Assembly (NCBI GenBank): GCA_030685235.1
Contig: MU839173.1
Span: 62,001-126,000 of the forward strand
Direction: 5' to 3'
DNA length: 64,000 nucleotides
Source: Copromyces sp. CBS 386.78
Taxonomy: Eukaryota > Ascomycota > Sordariomycetes > Sordariales > Sordariaceae
The notes beneath the pieces were generated by a model. The model saw only the letters and a list, made by a program, of their open reading frames with translations, ran no database searches and had not been told where the DNA came from. Position numbers and translations under genes: made by a program. Positions 11,611 to 22,131 of the stretch are shown here, piece after piece (position 1 is the stretch's first letter; each line of letters starts with the position of its first letter).

Positions 11611-13602
11611 TTACAAGATCATCTTGAAAGCCGGATCTCTGTCGTCTCCAGAGCCTTCGTATTTCTCGTACTTCCCCTTGGCCTTGTCCTTGTTGATCTT
11701 GTTACACCAAAGCACATTGGCAAGGATCCTACAGAAGGTTAGCAAGCGTGCTCTTCTACCCCACCGCACAACCAAGACTCACGCAAACCAAGCATAAACT
11801 AGCAGACCAAGAAGGATCGTGTGCCCCTTGTGATAAAAGGGCTTATCCTTCGAAGGATAAACGAAAGCTGGGTGGGCGTTGGTTAGTAGACAAACTCAGA
11901 TCAAACACGTGCCAGCACTTACTAGCAACAAAGCCGCCAGCGTTTGCAATAGCAAGTTGCAAAGCTGAAGTGGTTGCTCGCTTGTAATGTCCAGCAGAGT
12001 TGTTGGAGTTCCAGACGAGAACGCATGGCACGCTGCTGTACATGCCAATCGCCATCAAGCATGTCATAGCAAAACGGACTTGGGCAGAGGCGACATTGGC
12101 GATAACGGCGTAGCCAATGATGGCGATGGGCAGCGTGAAGAGCATCATAATGCCCCTGAGTTTGAGGCGATCAGAGGCGAAGGCAATGACAACTGTACGT
12201 GTGTGTTAGCCGTCAGTTGGGCGAGAACAGAAACCAAAGGATAGAGATAGCACAGACCTGTGACTGGGGTCGCAACCGCGTATGGGATAACCGACCAAAG
12301 TTGGGTCTGGTTGGGATTGGATGTGATCTTCAGGTCGTTGATGATGGTTGGAAGCTGGGGCCTGTCAGTCATCTTCGTCTTTGCCCACATGTAAAGCGCA
12401 AAGGGGCAAACTCACAAACAGGCCAAAGCTGTAAAGGCCAGACAGAATGGCAAAGTATGCAGTAGCTGTTAGCCAAACTTGGAGGTTGAAGACGCCACGG
12501 CGAACTTCAGACCACTTAAACTTCTCCTCTCGCTCAAGAACGGGGCTGCCAGAATAAGGCACGTTAGCTGAGGCTCAATGGTAATGGTTTGTGTCCTTTG
12601 TCTTACTTGAACCTATCCGCGGTGCCCGTGCCGGTGTCGCCTTGAAGCCTCCTTGCAGCGTATTCCTTCTCCTCCTCGGTCAGGTAAGGAGCAGTGACTA
12701 TACTTGTTGGAAGCAGGAGATATGCTACCATGCCCGCCAGTATGGTCTTGAAACATGAGAATGTCAGTCTTGCCTCTCGCCTTCCACAGGGTCTGCATTG
12801 GTTCATGGAGTTGAACTCACAATCAAGCCTTCGATAATGAAGATCCATCTCCAACCCTCCAGCCCACCACGTGGACCAATAGCAGAGAGCCCCCGTGCTA
12901 AAAGACCGCCAAATGCACCCGACAAAGAGGCAGCGGTGTAGAATATGCCAATTCGTAACGCCATCTCCTGGCGAGTATAGAGGCCGGAAAGGTATAGCAC
13001 CATCCCTGGAAGAAGGCCACCCTCGGCAATTCCTAATAGGGCCCGAACCCCAAAGAAGCTTCCAAAGTTCTGTACGAAACCCAAACACATGGTGATAAGG
13101 CCCCAGATAATGGTGAGGAAAGGCAGCCAGATCTTGGGAGTGATCTTTTTGAGGACCAGGTTGCTCGGAAGTTCACTAGGGGGGTGTTAGTGAAGACCTA
13201 ATACAGGCCTGTGATCTGAGAGACGGTGACATACCTGGCGATGTATGTGGCATAGAAGACTGCCAGGCCCTGGTTATACTGAGTATTGGAGATGTTTAGA
13301 TCCTTTTCGAGGCCGATGATCTTGGCGTTGCCGACGTTGGTTCGATCGAGGAAAGAGCAGAGGAAGAGGAGGGCAAGGACAGGCAAGACTCTGTGTTTCT
13401 GTGGGTTAGTGATTTTTGTTTCAAAGAGCAGTCCTTGAAGACGGACAATGGATGGAATCGCCTACCTCGTGTCCATCTTACATAATATCCGTCTCGTCAT
13501 GTTGCCGTGGTGTTCGCTGTCGGAGTTGGTCCTCTCCACCTTGTCAATAGAGGGCCTCTCGCCCATCTTGTCGGCATTCAAAGCATAATCGTTCAAAGTC
13601 AT
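11611..13602 (-). CDS. MFS transporter, allantoate-permease (Dal5/ACS) type
   Basis: Nine-exon model: complement of 11611..11728, 11783..11867, 11923..12192, 12258..12354, 12416..12545, 12607..12746, 12821..13175, 13235..13390 and 13466..13602, 495 residues. Every junction has consensus donor and acceptor and keeps frame. The sequence follows the anion:cation symporter family: acidic N-terminus, DTRVLPVLALLFLCSFLDRT then NVGNAKI in helix 1, SELPSNLVLKK, RALLGIAEGGLLPGMVLYLS, GWRWIFIIEGL ending the first half, then VFASDRLKLRG-type loop, YPSKDKPFYHKGHTILLGLL and a charged KYEKYEGSGDDRD tail. Family members import allantoate, ureidosuccinate, vitamins or related organic acids across the plasma membrane; which one cannot be told. 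The neighbouring Zn2Cys6 fragment is divergent. Confidence 0.9.
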
Positions 13603-14842
13603 GTTTCGAGATGTGAAGTTCCGTCGCGTGTAAGAGTGTGGAATGGCCAAGGTTGCCAAGTTGGAACAAGCTTTTATTTATGTATACTTGCAATGGTGAC
13701 ACGGTGACGACCGAGCGCTGTTCCAGACGCAGGTCAATAAGCTGGATCACTGCATATTGATTGGTCTTGTCTCAATTTGGAAGCTCCGAGTCTGGGGTAA
13801 CCTAATGTTACGCCAACAGTTCCGAGTTCAGGTGAGTGGACAGGGAGAGCGGGGTACGACCAGTGTTAACTGTTTGTGGTACAGCGAACATCAAGTCGGA
13901 TATCTTTTCCAGAGCAGTGCCTGGGTCCTTGTGGCTCTAGTCTTCTCTTGTACACTGTAGTACGGGAGTTTGTTGAGTTGTTGAGGTTGGTTGATGCTGC
14001 GCTGGCCGGAAGAAAAGCGTCCCTGTCGTGGTACCTTATTATCCGGGTCGCAATCAAGTGCGGACGTTGCATCATAACGAGAAGTATCGTGGCGCGCAAC
14101 AGTGCAGTCGCGATGAACTGTCTCGGCCATCCGATTATTGACGCAGGGCAGCCAGCCACGAAATAAACTGAATGAGTTGGGAAGGAGGTCGATGAAGGTC
14201 AGCGGTGGAAAGAACCCGACAAGACGGATGTTCAAATGGTGGTCACGCACTCTGCCGCCATCACAACTGCAGCTGCCCCTAACACCACGGCAGGCATGAG
14301 CGGGGGCCCCATTGCGAAGTGGTTCTAGACCATCTCATGGGTCCATCACATCAAATCATCCCGCCATACAACCAAAATGGAAGGAGAACTGGATGGGAAA
14401 TAACCAAATGGCTGGAGGACGCCTTCCATAATTTATACCTTGGACTCGGTTGGAAGGATGGGACCCACATATGCAGCTGCAGCGGAGAGCAGCATCGAGA
14501 GTGGTCTGTGCGCGGCCTGGGCACGGGTGCATCTCGGTCCTGTATCACACATTCGACACTGCGTCGGCAAAGATGAGAAAGAGAAGATGGCTCAAGACGA
14601 TTCCATTGTCCGACAGGTATCATACGACTAAAGCTGGACTCGCAGACATTCCATATTTGGCTGTAGCCTATCGGTGTCCAGCTGTGGGTAGGGTCGGGTA
14701 GCCTCCGCAAAGCTGAGTGGCATTCTTGGCAGGATCCACTTTTGACTTCACCTCATGGCACCTTCCCGAACCTCCCATCTACAAGAACATGTTCGAAAGG
14801 CAGGAGCCACAATGGTCTACTGTTACCTCTACCTAACACAAA
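13603..14842. promoter_or_regulatory. bidirectional intergenic region of MFS gene and Zn2Cys6 gene
   Basis: These 1.24 kb separate two divergently read genes and so hold both promoters. Open frames on both strands are short and lack domains. I could not identify specific operator motifs with confidence. Confidence 0.4.
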
Positions 14843-15432
14843 ATGCCAGGAGAGAGGCGCGGTACAGAAAAGCTGCAGGTGCGACGACGAAAGATCCCGC
14901 TGGCGTGTGAGCCTTGCCGCGAACGCAAATCTCGCTGCGACGGGGGGAAGCCAATTAGAGGTATACTAACATCCAGCCCCACACCGGCACCGCAATCCCG
15001 TCCGCTACGGGTACTGCTTTGGTGCTGGCTCAGGTCAGTTGGATACAAAACCCCCAAGCGGACATCTCCCTCCCTCTTGGAACAGTCCATCGTTGTTGCC
15101 GCTCCATCTCATCCGGATTCCCAACGCGCAAGTCCTCGGAACGATCTTCGATAACCGAAAGAGGACCAATGTCCTCAGCTGTCAACGAAACTTCCCTCCC
15201 AAACACAGGCTCGACATCAGGACCTAGCCCCCATGTCTTCGAACAAGGATATCACTTCAATGCTCCGCTAGATTCGGGAAGCAATGCATTCTGGCAGCCT
15301 CCTGGCGGCGCTCCACAATACGGAATGGCCGATGGTTCTCTCTTGAACTGGGACCCGAATCTTGAGAACTTCATCTTGGACTTTTCGAGTGATGAGGTGC
15401 CGTTGGCTTTAGGGTACAAAGATGGACAATAA
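14843..15432 (+). pseudogene. Zn2Cys6 transcription-factor gene with internal deletion
   Basis: The start ATG opens a classic fungal zinc-cluster half: RRRKIPLACEPCRERKSRCD, i.e. C-x2-C-x6-C. The expected fourth and fifth cysteines are missing. After KPIR comes GTATACTAACATCCAG, which looks like the tail of an intron (branch CTAAC and acceptor) without room for a body: only 16 nt. Beyond it, another frame continues HRHRNPVRYGYC, which would hold the last cysteine. The likely history is a deletion that removed coding DNA and most of an intron. A C-terminal frame (15019-15432) ends in LLNWDPNLENFILDF, like the acidic tail of small zinc-cluster regulators. An alternative is a very short protein using only part of this. 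It stands upstream of, and divergent from, the MFS carrier. Confidence 0.55.
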
Positions 15433-15786
15433 GCCTTTGCAGTTGCCAGTAGCTCGTGATGATTGAGAAAAGTGTTACTGTATTGCAGCTACACAGTATC
15501 CCTCCACTGGATCCTTCAATATTTCATCTGATGTTGCCTCCATACGATAAGGCAACGGCCAACAACGCGTCAGAGTATTGTTTGCCCTCTGAATATTTTA
15601 CCCCGCCCCTCAGGCACGCTTCGCTTCTCTGCGCTAAGCGCGAAAGGTTTCTCTCTCAAACAACAACTCCCAACCCAAAAGCATCGGCAAAGCAGCCTCA
15701 CACTCGATAACAGCGAAACCTTGTTCTCGTTGGCTCGCCACGGCCAGGCTTGCCAAAGCGCCTTCGTGACTTCCAACAGTAAAGCA
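15433..15786. other. intergenic, 5' region of the small-protein gene
   Basis: Nothing recognised beyond a C/T-rich leader before the 15787 start. Confidence 0.4.
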
Positions 15787-16576
15787 ATGTCAGAGCTCGG
15801 TATGTATGATCCATACCATGGTTGGTCGACGTCCCACCTGGTTCTAACCTTCCTCTCACTTCTAGCTCACCTCAACGGCCAACCCGTCAACATGCCCTCC
15901 GAGAATAAAAAGACCAAAATCAAGCGCAAATTCAAAAAGGAGTGGGAGAAGAACTGGTGGGCTCGCTATGCTTTGACCTACCGTAACCCTGACAGAACTC
16001 TGAAGGATCACCCAGAGGAGGTCTGCGGTGTTTGGAAAATGCGAGATTGGGTTGACTGCAACACAACGACCATTCTTCACCGCCTGTACAACATGACAAA
16101 GTGCGAGCGGGAGGCCACTAACTATCTCTGCGGGCGTGTCGATGGAAATGTGTTCATCGAGCATGCCATGGGCGTGCGCTGGGGCAATTTACGCGCCCAA
16201 AATGAGGGCATCATCTACAATTCCGCTTACGGCGATGAGGAGATAGACTTTGCAGATGAGGAAGACAGACTCAGGTATGTGCTTGAACGGCTCACCACAT
16301 TTTCCGTATCCAAGGCATTCACAAAGGGCCTTACTGATCGATCAACTGTGAAACAGGTGCAAAGCCGACAAGTTTCCCTACGGTATGGAGCCTTTCTCGG
16401 CAGTCTCTGACTTGGACTACGTCAAGCTCTGGGGCGGCCTGACTGGATTCATGTCGGCTTTCGGCATCAACCCCCACGACAGCGATGCCGTGTTGAGAGC
16501 TGGTCAGCTCATTGCCGCTCTTCGTAAACAAGGCGCTTGCTTCTCTTACCCCCAGGTTGACGTTAAGAAGGAGTGA
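15787..16576 (+). CDS. uncharacterised fungal protein, TNYLCG pair member A
   Basis: Three-exon model: 15787..15799, 15866..16274 and 16357..16576, 213 residues. The first 13-nt exon is inferred from a GTATGT donor, TTCTAAC branch and CTAG acceptor; the alternative start is ATG 15892 in exon 2. The protein begins with a strongly basic patch (KKTKIKRKFKKEWEKNWWAR), then WKMRDWVDC, then CEREATNYLCG, and ends with a soluble segment LWGGLTGFMSAFGINPHDSD. No signal peptide or membrane helix is evident. It shares W-x-ARY, W-x2-x-DW and ERE-x-TNYLCG with the next gene, in the same order and with a GTATGT intron at the matching place, so the two are diverged tandem paralogues. I do not recognise the family and give no function. 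Confidence 0.7.
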
Positions 16577-17455
16577 CTGCATTGGGAGGAGTATCCAGCG
16601 CATTTCTTTCTGGCAAAGTGGTCAATGCGGGCCAGATCATTGCAACAGAGTGTGAGCCAAGGGAACTCTCAAGACATTTGTGATGGGTCTGGGCATTCGG
16701 CTCTTTGACAGAATCTTTTTCGGTCATGGACGCAGGTGCAAAAGAGCAGAACGGCTTGGGGATTGTGCTGGAGGTCTAGGAGAAGCCCGCTTGCGTGGCG
16801 TAGGACTAAGGTAGAAGCCAATGAAAACCCACCTTCCCCCAATCCCCCTAAACCTGACCAATTTTACTTGACATGATCACTTTCCATTTGTTTTCAGGAA
16901 AGGAGATCATCCTGCAATATGGGGGTTGTTGAGGCGGACGAAGAACAAGAGGTAAGAGTCCGGGGCGCGAGAGACCCGGAGAGCAGCCGTCCCGGTGAGC
17001 CAAACGCTTGCCAGGCGGGATTGGACAGCATGTCAGTGCAGCTGCACTGCACCATAGTACTTCCCGCGTCTTGGAATCTCGGAAGGTAAGGACAAAGAAC
17101 TTGAAATTTCAACGCTCTACGACTACGTGGCTATCATTGCACCTGCCCAGTTGCGAGCCCCTAGCTCCGAGCTTCCAACAAAAGGAAAGCGCACCGATTG
17201 GTCATATGTTTCTGCCAACGAATCTTCAGTACTTCTCCCCAGCAAACATCACAACCACTCGCATCTGCTTCAAGATTTTGATTGCTTTTGTTCATCAATG
17301 CCCAAGGACACCATCATATCTTGGAAACATCGGTAAGGTCTCTCCCTCCATCTTTCCCCAGTCCCCTTCGCTTTCTACTTCATGCCATAGGCCTGCCTAG
17401 GTCTAACCTAAAGAGCCTCTGTCCGCCCAGATCTCCAGTCGACCTGCATCCAAAC
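16577..17455. other. intergenic between the tandem paralogues
   Basis: 3' flank of member A and promoter/leader of member B. Open frames present on both strands are short and domain-free. A C/T-rich stretch (17330-17390) precedes member B. Confidence 0.4.
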
Positions 17456-18055
17456 ATGACTTCCCAAGCCGGCGATATCGAACTTGAAAGGCACTTTGAA
17501 GCGTGCTGGAGCTTGAGCTGGTACGCCCGCTACAAATGCGCGCGGAGCAACTTTTCAGGCGCCTGGATAGGGTCTGATGTTCCCGTCGAGATCGTTGACC
17601 TTTGGAAACGCTGCGACTGGCAAGACCTAGTTAATGGAACTGGTGGAGTCCCGGCCGAAAACACCTACCGCCGAATCATTGAGACTCTGAAGAGCATGTC
17701 CGACGCCGAGAGGGAGGTGACAAACTACCTATGCGGAGCGGTCCCTATGGAAAATATGCCAATGTACGACAGACCGGATGGGCCGTATTGGCGCGCCACA
17801 CGCGCTCATAACGTACTACACAAGGACGTTCGCGCTTTTGATGTCCAGAATCAGGGTGTTATGGACAAGCCCTGGAGGTATGTTCTACTTTTACCGTCTC
17901 TGCAAGGATCAAAATCGCAGCTTGTCACTAATGCCTACCCAACGCCATACAGTGGCCTCTACGTTGGTCCACACACTCCCTCGGCTGCGGCCGGCACCGA
18001 CGCATCGAAGGACGAGCCGCCCGTCACTATCGTTTCGGTGTCCGAGGAGCAGTAG
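17456..18055 (+). CDS. uncharacterised fungal protein, TNYLCG pair member B
   Basis: Two-exon model: 17456..17877 and 17953..18055, 174 residues. Begins MTSQAGDIELERHFEACWSL and contains WYARYKCARS, VDLWKRCDWQDL and MSDAEREVTNYLCG, collinear with member A. The GTATGT donor at 17878 matches the position of the second intron of member A. The proposed intron is 75 nt and stop-free, so the unspliced reading frame also stays open and gives 199 residues. The C-terminus after the intron is short and Ser/Ala-rich and does not align with that of member A, so the tail was replaced or lost. Function unknown; no transmembrane or secretory signal. Confidence 0.65.
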   Translation: MTSQAGDIELERHFEACWSLSWYARYKCARSNFSGAWIGSDVPVEIVDLWKRCDWQDLVNGTGGVPAENTYRRIIETLKSMSDAEREVTNYLCGAVPMENMPMYDRPDGPYWRATRAHNVLHKDVRAFDVQNQGVMDKPWRYVLLLPSLQGSKSQLVTNAYPTPYSGLYVGPHTPSAAAGTDASKDEPPVTIVSVSEEQ

Positions 18056-20129
18056 ATCCCGCCGCGCCAACTTTTTTCTCGCTCAAGGAATCATCCAGTT
18101 CACCACATACGGCACCAGCTGCTAATCAAGCGAATCTCAACGAGCGGGTAACAGTCAACGCTGACTCCAAGCAATGGGAGAAGCTGCCGAGCTTTGGCTC
18201 AAATGAGGGTTCTGGACAAAACATCCGTGAATGTATGGTTGTGCTTAGTATTGCATCAGGATGCGGAATATTCTGATTTCTGGGTTGGAGGGATCTTGGA
18301 AGACTCTTCAAACACATGTCTCACTTTTTCACGGTGCACTTGGTCTTGAGAAAGGGGCGTGGAAGGATCAGGGACGCATTCATTCAAGTAGCTCTATGTT
18401 ACAAGGGCGATAGGACGATATGGTATTACCAGAGGTTTCTCCAGACCCAAAAGGAACGCTTATTTGTATAAGGCGCCAACATACTTATATTAGAGTTGAG
18501 TCAATGAAAGAACTTTAATTTTTACTAGCTTCGTGACAAGGGGGTCTTGACTGCATACGAAAACCATTCTCTTTACGAATGGACGGGAACTAGGAGACAA
18601 TAATAGAACCTTAGAACGTCATCACATCAAACGGACACTCCCTGATCTTGAAAGTCAATAAGTAAGGGCCAAGGCAGCAGTGCGGAACAAAAACGAAGCC
18701 ATGATGGCGGCACCACCGACGATCAGCGTTGGTTCCCTACAGCGGTATACAGCACTGGCGGATTGATTCATGAATGCCTTCATGATCATCCCCGCCCGGA
18801 CCGACGCTTTCTCTTAGACGGGCAAGCTGATGCTCATACTCGGCGCCCAAGGGACATCGTTTGTGCGCCCTCGGCAAGAGCCTTGGGATGAAGAGTTGGT
18901 GAAGTTCCATTGCTATCGGGGGTTACGTTTGCCGAGGAGCTATGAGGAGAAGCTGCTCTACCAATGTCGGGATAATTGAACATTCGATAAGGTAGGCATC
19001 GACTGACTGGATGATGATCTATGAGTTCTTCGGGATGGTCTTGACTGTTGAACCTGATGGGAAGGAGTGGTCAGCGATGCGCTGGAAGTGCTGGGGTGCG
19101 CGGCTCCCCTGCTGTGGAACTGAGCGGCAGTATGTAGTAGGTATACAGTGGAAATGCGTCGTTCTTTGAACATTTGACATCCCAAGAGAAACAGCGTGTA
19201 TATGAGAACGTTTTAAAATAAAATAAAAATGTCAAAAAAATGGTGTTCACATCCGCTCTCAGGGAGATTCGAACTGATGACCGGTTCTACTAGAGCAGTG
19301 GTCAGTCATCTGTCCGGATGCGGCGCCACATCCTGACAACTGAGCCGAGCTGCCCCACGGTTTGGTTGGTGACTGTACCTTCCAAATGGAACCCAGACCT
19401 TAAGTACTGGGGGCAGGGGCAGGAAGGTAGCCGTCTTGGCTTGAGGAGGGACGGGGATGAAGATGTCAATGGGATGGAAGCTACACTAGCTGTCTGGCAG
19501 ATGCAGTGCCCTAAAACGCGCGGCGGGTGCCACAGGGCAGGAGCGCTTACAGGCGGGGAAATGTTGCACCTGCCCTGTCCCGGGCAAGGGCCGGGCCCAT
19601 GCAGATTTGAATTCAAACGGGAAAGACTCACTGAAGACACTCGCTCATTCCGCGCAATCTGGCATTCGAAAGTATATCTAAAGGTGCCTTAATGAAACAT
19701 TGAATACCGATGCTTTCTTTCATTGAAGTTTTCTTGTATTCGTGACCTGTTGATGATGTTATAGGAGGGAATGCGGTCAGGTCCAAAGGCCCCGACACAC
19801 GGGCATCAAAATCAGCCCTGAAGTTACAGTGGGCTTACAGCGCGTTCCATTACCTTAAAGATGGACCCCACGAACTTCCCCTCATGCGTTTGCTCACGCC
19901 TTCCCCTCTTCCAACGGGCTATTCTTGAGGTCCGCTTTCCCGTCAACACCATCTTACTTGTCACACAAAATCCCCGCTGGTCTGCCATTACTGCAATTTC
20001 CTGGGCTTTCCTCCACGACTTCCACCATTTAATTCTTCCAAGTCTGCCTGCCTGATTCTGGTCGAAACACTGCACGGCTTTCCTTCCCCGCACTTCCAAC
20101 TTCCAACTAAGTTGTCTCCGACTACGACG
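18056..20129. other. gene-poor stretch
   Basis: No gene supported. A tRNA-like B-box (about 19269-19285, minus sense) and a GC-rich hairpin nearby do not form a cloverleaf. Frames at 19302-19692 and 19824-20216 lie opposite or within low-complexity sequence and have no domains. Confidence 0.4.
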
Positions 20130-20669
20130 ATGATTATGGATGGCTACGACGACTATGATGATTGCGATGACAACGGCGGATACGACGATCACGGAGCCCA
20201 TGAGCATGACGGCCACGATGCTGGCGGGGATGCAGTAGCAGAGGAATCGACCCGTCTTGGAGGAAGGAGCTATATCATTCTAACAGCTGCCGATAATCAA
20301 CAGGCCCGAAACACAACGACGCAGCTACCAAGCCCACTACTGTACCCATCTTCAGACGCTGCAACATCCTCTCACCACCCTGGACACGGAGGGAGGCACA
20401 TGTCACATTCCAAGCAAGTTCGTCTTTTGCTGTTGCCCTACTTTGAGCCATGCTTCACTGACCAAACTGCTCGTCGTTGCCTTCGATCAACTTTTGCGCA
20501 ACGTGGGAAGCAAAGATTGATCCCTTTGTCTTGCAGATCACCCAGGATCTTTTGCACCTACGATACTCAGACCCTGACAGAAGCTGCAGTTTTGGAGATA
20601 AGCCGCCGTCTTCCGGTAATCACGATGTCTTTTCTCTTGGACAAGATGAGGCAATCACTCCTGTGGTAA
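20130..20669 (+). CDS. doubtful ORF, Asp/Gly/Tyr-rich N-terminus
   Basis: An ATG-initiated frame of 179 codons begins with repeated acidic-aromatic units (MDGYDDYDDCDDNGGYDDHG) that recall the N-terminus of the 24.5-kb acidic protein, then loses complexity. In a second frame, 20477-20710 encodes FVLQITQDLLHLRYSDPD, which looks more protein-like, so a spliced or frameshifted gene may be present. No family recognised. It could be a decayed relative of the 24.5-kb gene. Confidence 0.2.
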   Translation: MIMDGYDDYDDCDDNGGYDDHGAHEHDGHDAGGDAVAEESTRLGGRSYIILTAADNQQARNTTTQLPSPLLYPSSDAATSSHHPGHGGRHMSHSKQVRLLLLPYFEPCFTDQTARRCLRSTFAQRGKQRLIPLSCRSPRIFCTYDTQTLTEAAVLEISRRLPVITMSFLLDKMRQSLLW

Positions 20670-20822
20670 GAGTTTTGAGGGGAGGCGAATCCTGCTGGAC
20701 TGAGGTATAAAGGACGGGCCTCTCCCCTCGCAATTCTTTTTGTTTTCCTCTTCTCTCTCCATCATGCACAGTCATTTTATCCATCATTCTTGATATCTTC
20801 CATCATCTTCCTACTACACATC

Positions 20823-21230
20823 ATGTTTTTGGTCCAACTTATCCTATCAGCGATTGTTTTTCTTTCTTTGCCCAACTGGCAAACACAGCGTTCCTGCATG
20901 TCAACGACGGTTGGACAACTCAACGGTCCAAATCCACTTCGACAATCGACAGTCAGCCACACTTCAACAACAGCAAATGATGATCAGACTTCGGTGAACG
21001 ACTTCGGCGTCAACACAAAGGCCACGTTGAAGCATGAGACATCTGGGTGCATCACTCGTTGGTGTGGTGCCCGAGGCAACAGCCCTGACTTCTACCATGA
21101 TCTTCCCGAGTGCGTCTTTGCTGAATCAATTGCTCGAAAGACACTCGACGTCTTCATTCCGACCGTTCGGGCTGTGTCATTTCCAGAGACACAAGGAGGA
21201 CATTGTACGTTCCTTCGCGAATGCACATGA
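20823..21230 (+). CDS. doubtful ORF with signal-like N-terminus
   Basis: 135 codons from ATG. Residues 1-20 (MFLVQLILSAIVFLSLPNWQ) could be a signal peptide; the rest is Ser/Thr-rich with scattered Cys. The preceding bases are C/T-rich with CATCA repeats, as in fungal leaders. No domain is recognised. A second overlapping frame (21034-21333) is equally open, which argues for chance or decay. Confidence 0.25.
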   Translation: MFLVQLILSAIVFLSLPNWQTQRSCMSTTVGQLNGPNPLRQSTVSHTSTTANDDQTSVNDFGVNTKATLKHETSGCITRWCGARGNSPDFYHDLPECVFAESIARKTLDVFIPTVRAVSFPETQGGHCTFLRECT

Positions 21231-21354
21231 TGCATACAACCCACGCGCAACCACCAAATGCACCACGACCGTCACCCCATACCCCGAAGGGCGGTTAGGC
21301 AGAGCGTGTCAGCCATGCACAGTTCCAGGGTGACCTTTGGCTCCTCTGGTTTCC

Positions 21355-22131
21355 ATGGCAGAGTACGATGCTAAGCTCTCCAACAGGATCCGATGCATGA
21401 ACGGCGGGGAGTGGCAGGATCGTTCTGCCTTCAACCCCAAGAGGCTCTGAAAGACATCACACCGTACCGCTCCTTCATCTCGTGCAAAGCCCATTCAGGG
21501 CATAATCATACGGATCAACAATGCGTGGGCGGCTGCCATCGTATCTTGCCCATGGAGAAGTTCAGCAAGAATTCCAGAAGGATGCGCAAGTACAAGTGTA
21601 TCGATTGCACCCAGCATCAGCTGTACCTCGAGCCTCACGCGGCTGTTCCTGCTCCGAATACTCTTTTGGACACTGCCGAGAAGGAGGCGCTTGCTCAGTG
21701 TCTGTCTGTCTGTCTGATGTTATCTGCGCCAGACGGCCCGCGAGACCATCGATCTTCAGAGGTGAAACTTTGCGAAGCAGGCGCATGCACAAATCGAAAC
21801 TTTCCCGTGCTCAAGACCCGGCTGCCAACAACAGAGCATGGAATTCATCAGCTCATCTCATCTGTTGGATCGTGTCTATCCACTAGCTACAATATCTTCC
21901 GTCAAGGAGAAGACCCAAGAAGTTCTTCGAGATCTGAGATGGGGTAAGTTCAGGCAATCAACGTTCAGCACACCCTTATCGACGAGTGGGCGCTTGGACG
22001 CCAACCAGGAGCCGTCGACCCCGACGGCTTCCATCACACATGGACCACTCTCACCGATGACCCCCGTCAAGCTTCAAAAGCCGCGAACCCCGGATGTAAG
22101 TTGTTCATCTCCTTCTCCCTTGCCTTCGTGA
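21355..22131 (+). pseudogene. Stc1-domain protein gene with frameshift
   Basis: ATG 21355 opens MAEYDAKLSNRIRCMNGGEW and then SAFNPKRL, after which TGA follows at 21448-21450. Two bases later another frame continues KDITPYRSFISCKAHSG, QCVGGCHRILPMEKFSKNS and RKYKCIDCTQHQ. Together they make the tandem zinc-binding Stc1 domain (C-x-GG-W...AF, then CKAH, C-x2-C-x-FS-x-R-C-x2-C). In fission yeast Stc1 links RNAi to histone H3K9 methylation; many filamentous fungi have other Stc1-domain proteins of unknown role. The break sits at CTCTGA, where removing one CT pair rejoins the frames, so a 2-nt slippage insertion is likely (or an assembly error). Downstream, TCTG repeats and competing frames to about 22130 suggest further decay. 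Confidence 0.6.

Noticed and set aside
19253..19365. tRNA-like sequence with A-box and B-box resemblance (minus sense)
   Set aside because: A GC-rich hairpin and GTTCGAAT are present but acceptor and T stems do not pair; at most a degenerate tRNA relic.
19824..20216. 130-codon minus-strand frame with hydrophobic N-terminus
   Set aside because: The hydrophobic run is the complement of the GAC/GAT-rich coding-like repeat on the plus strand, so it is a shadow.
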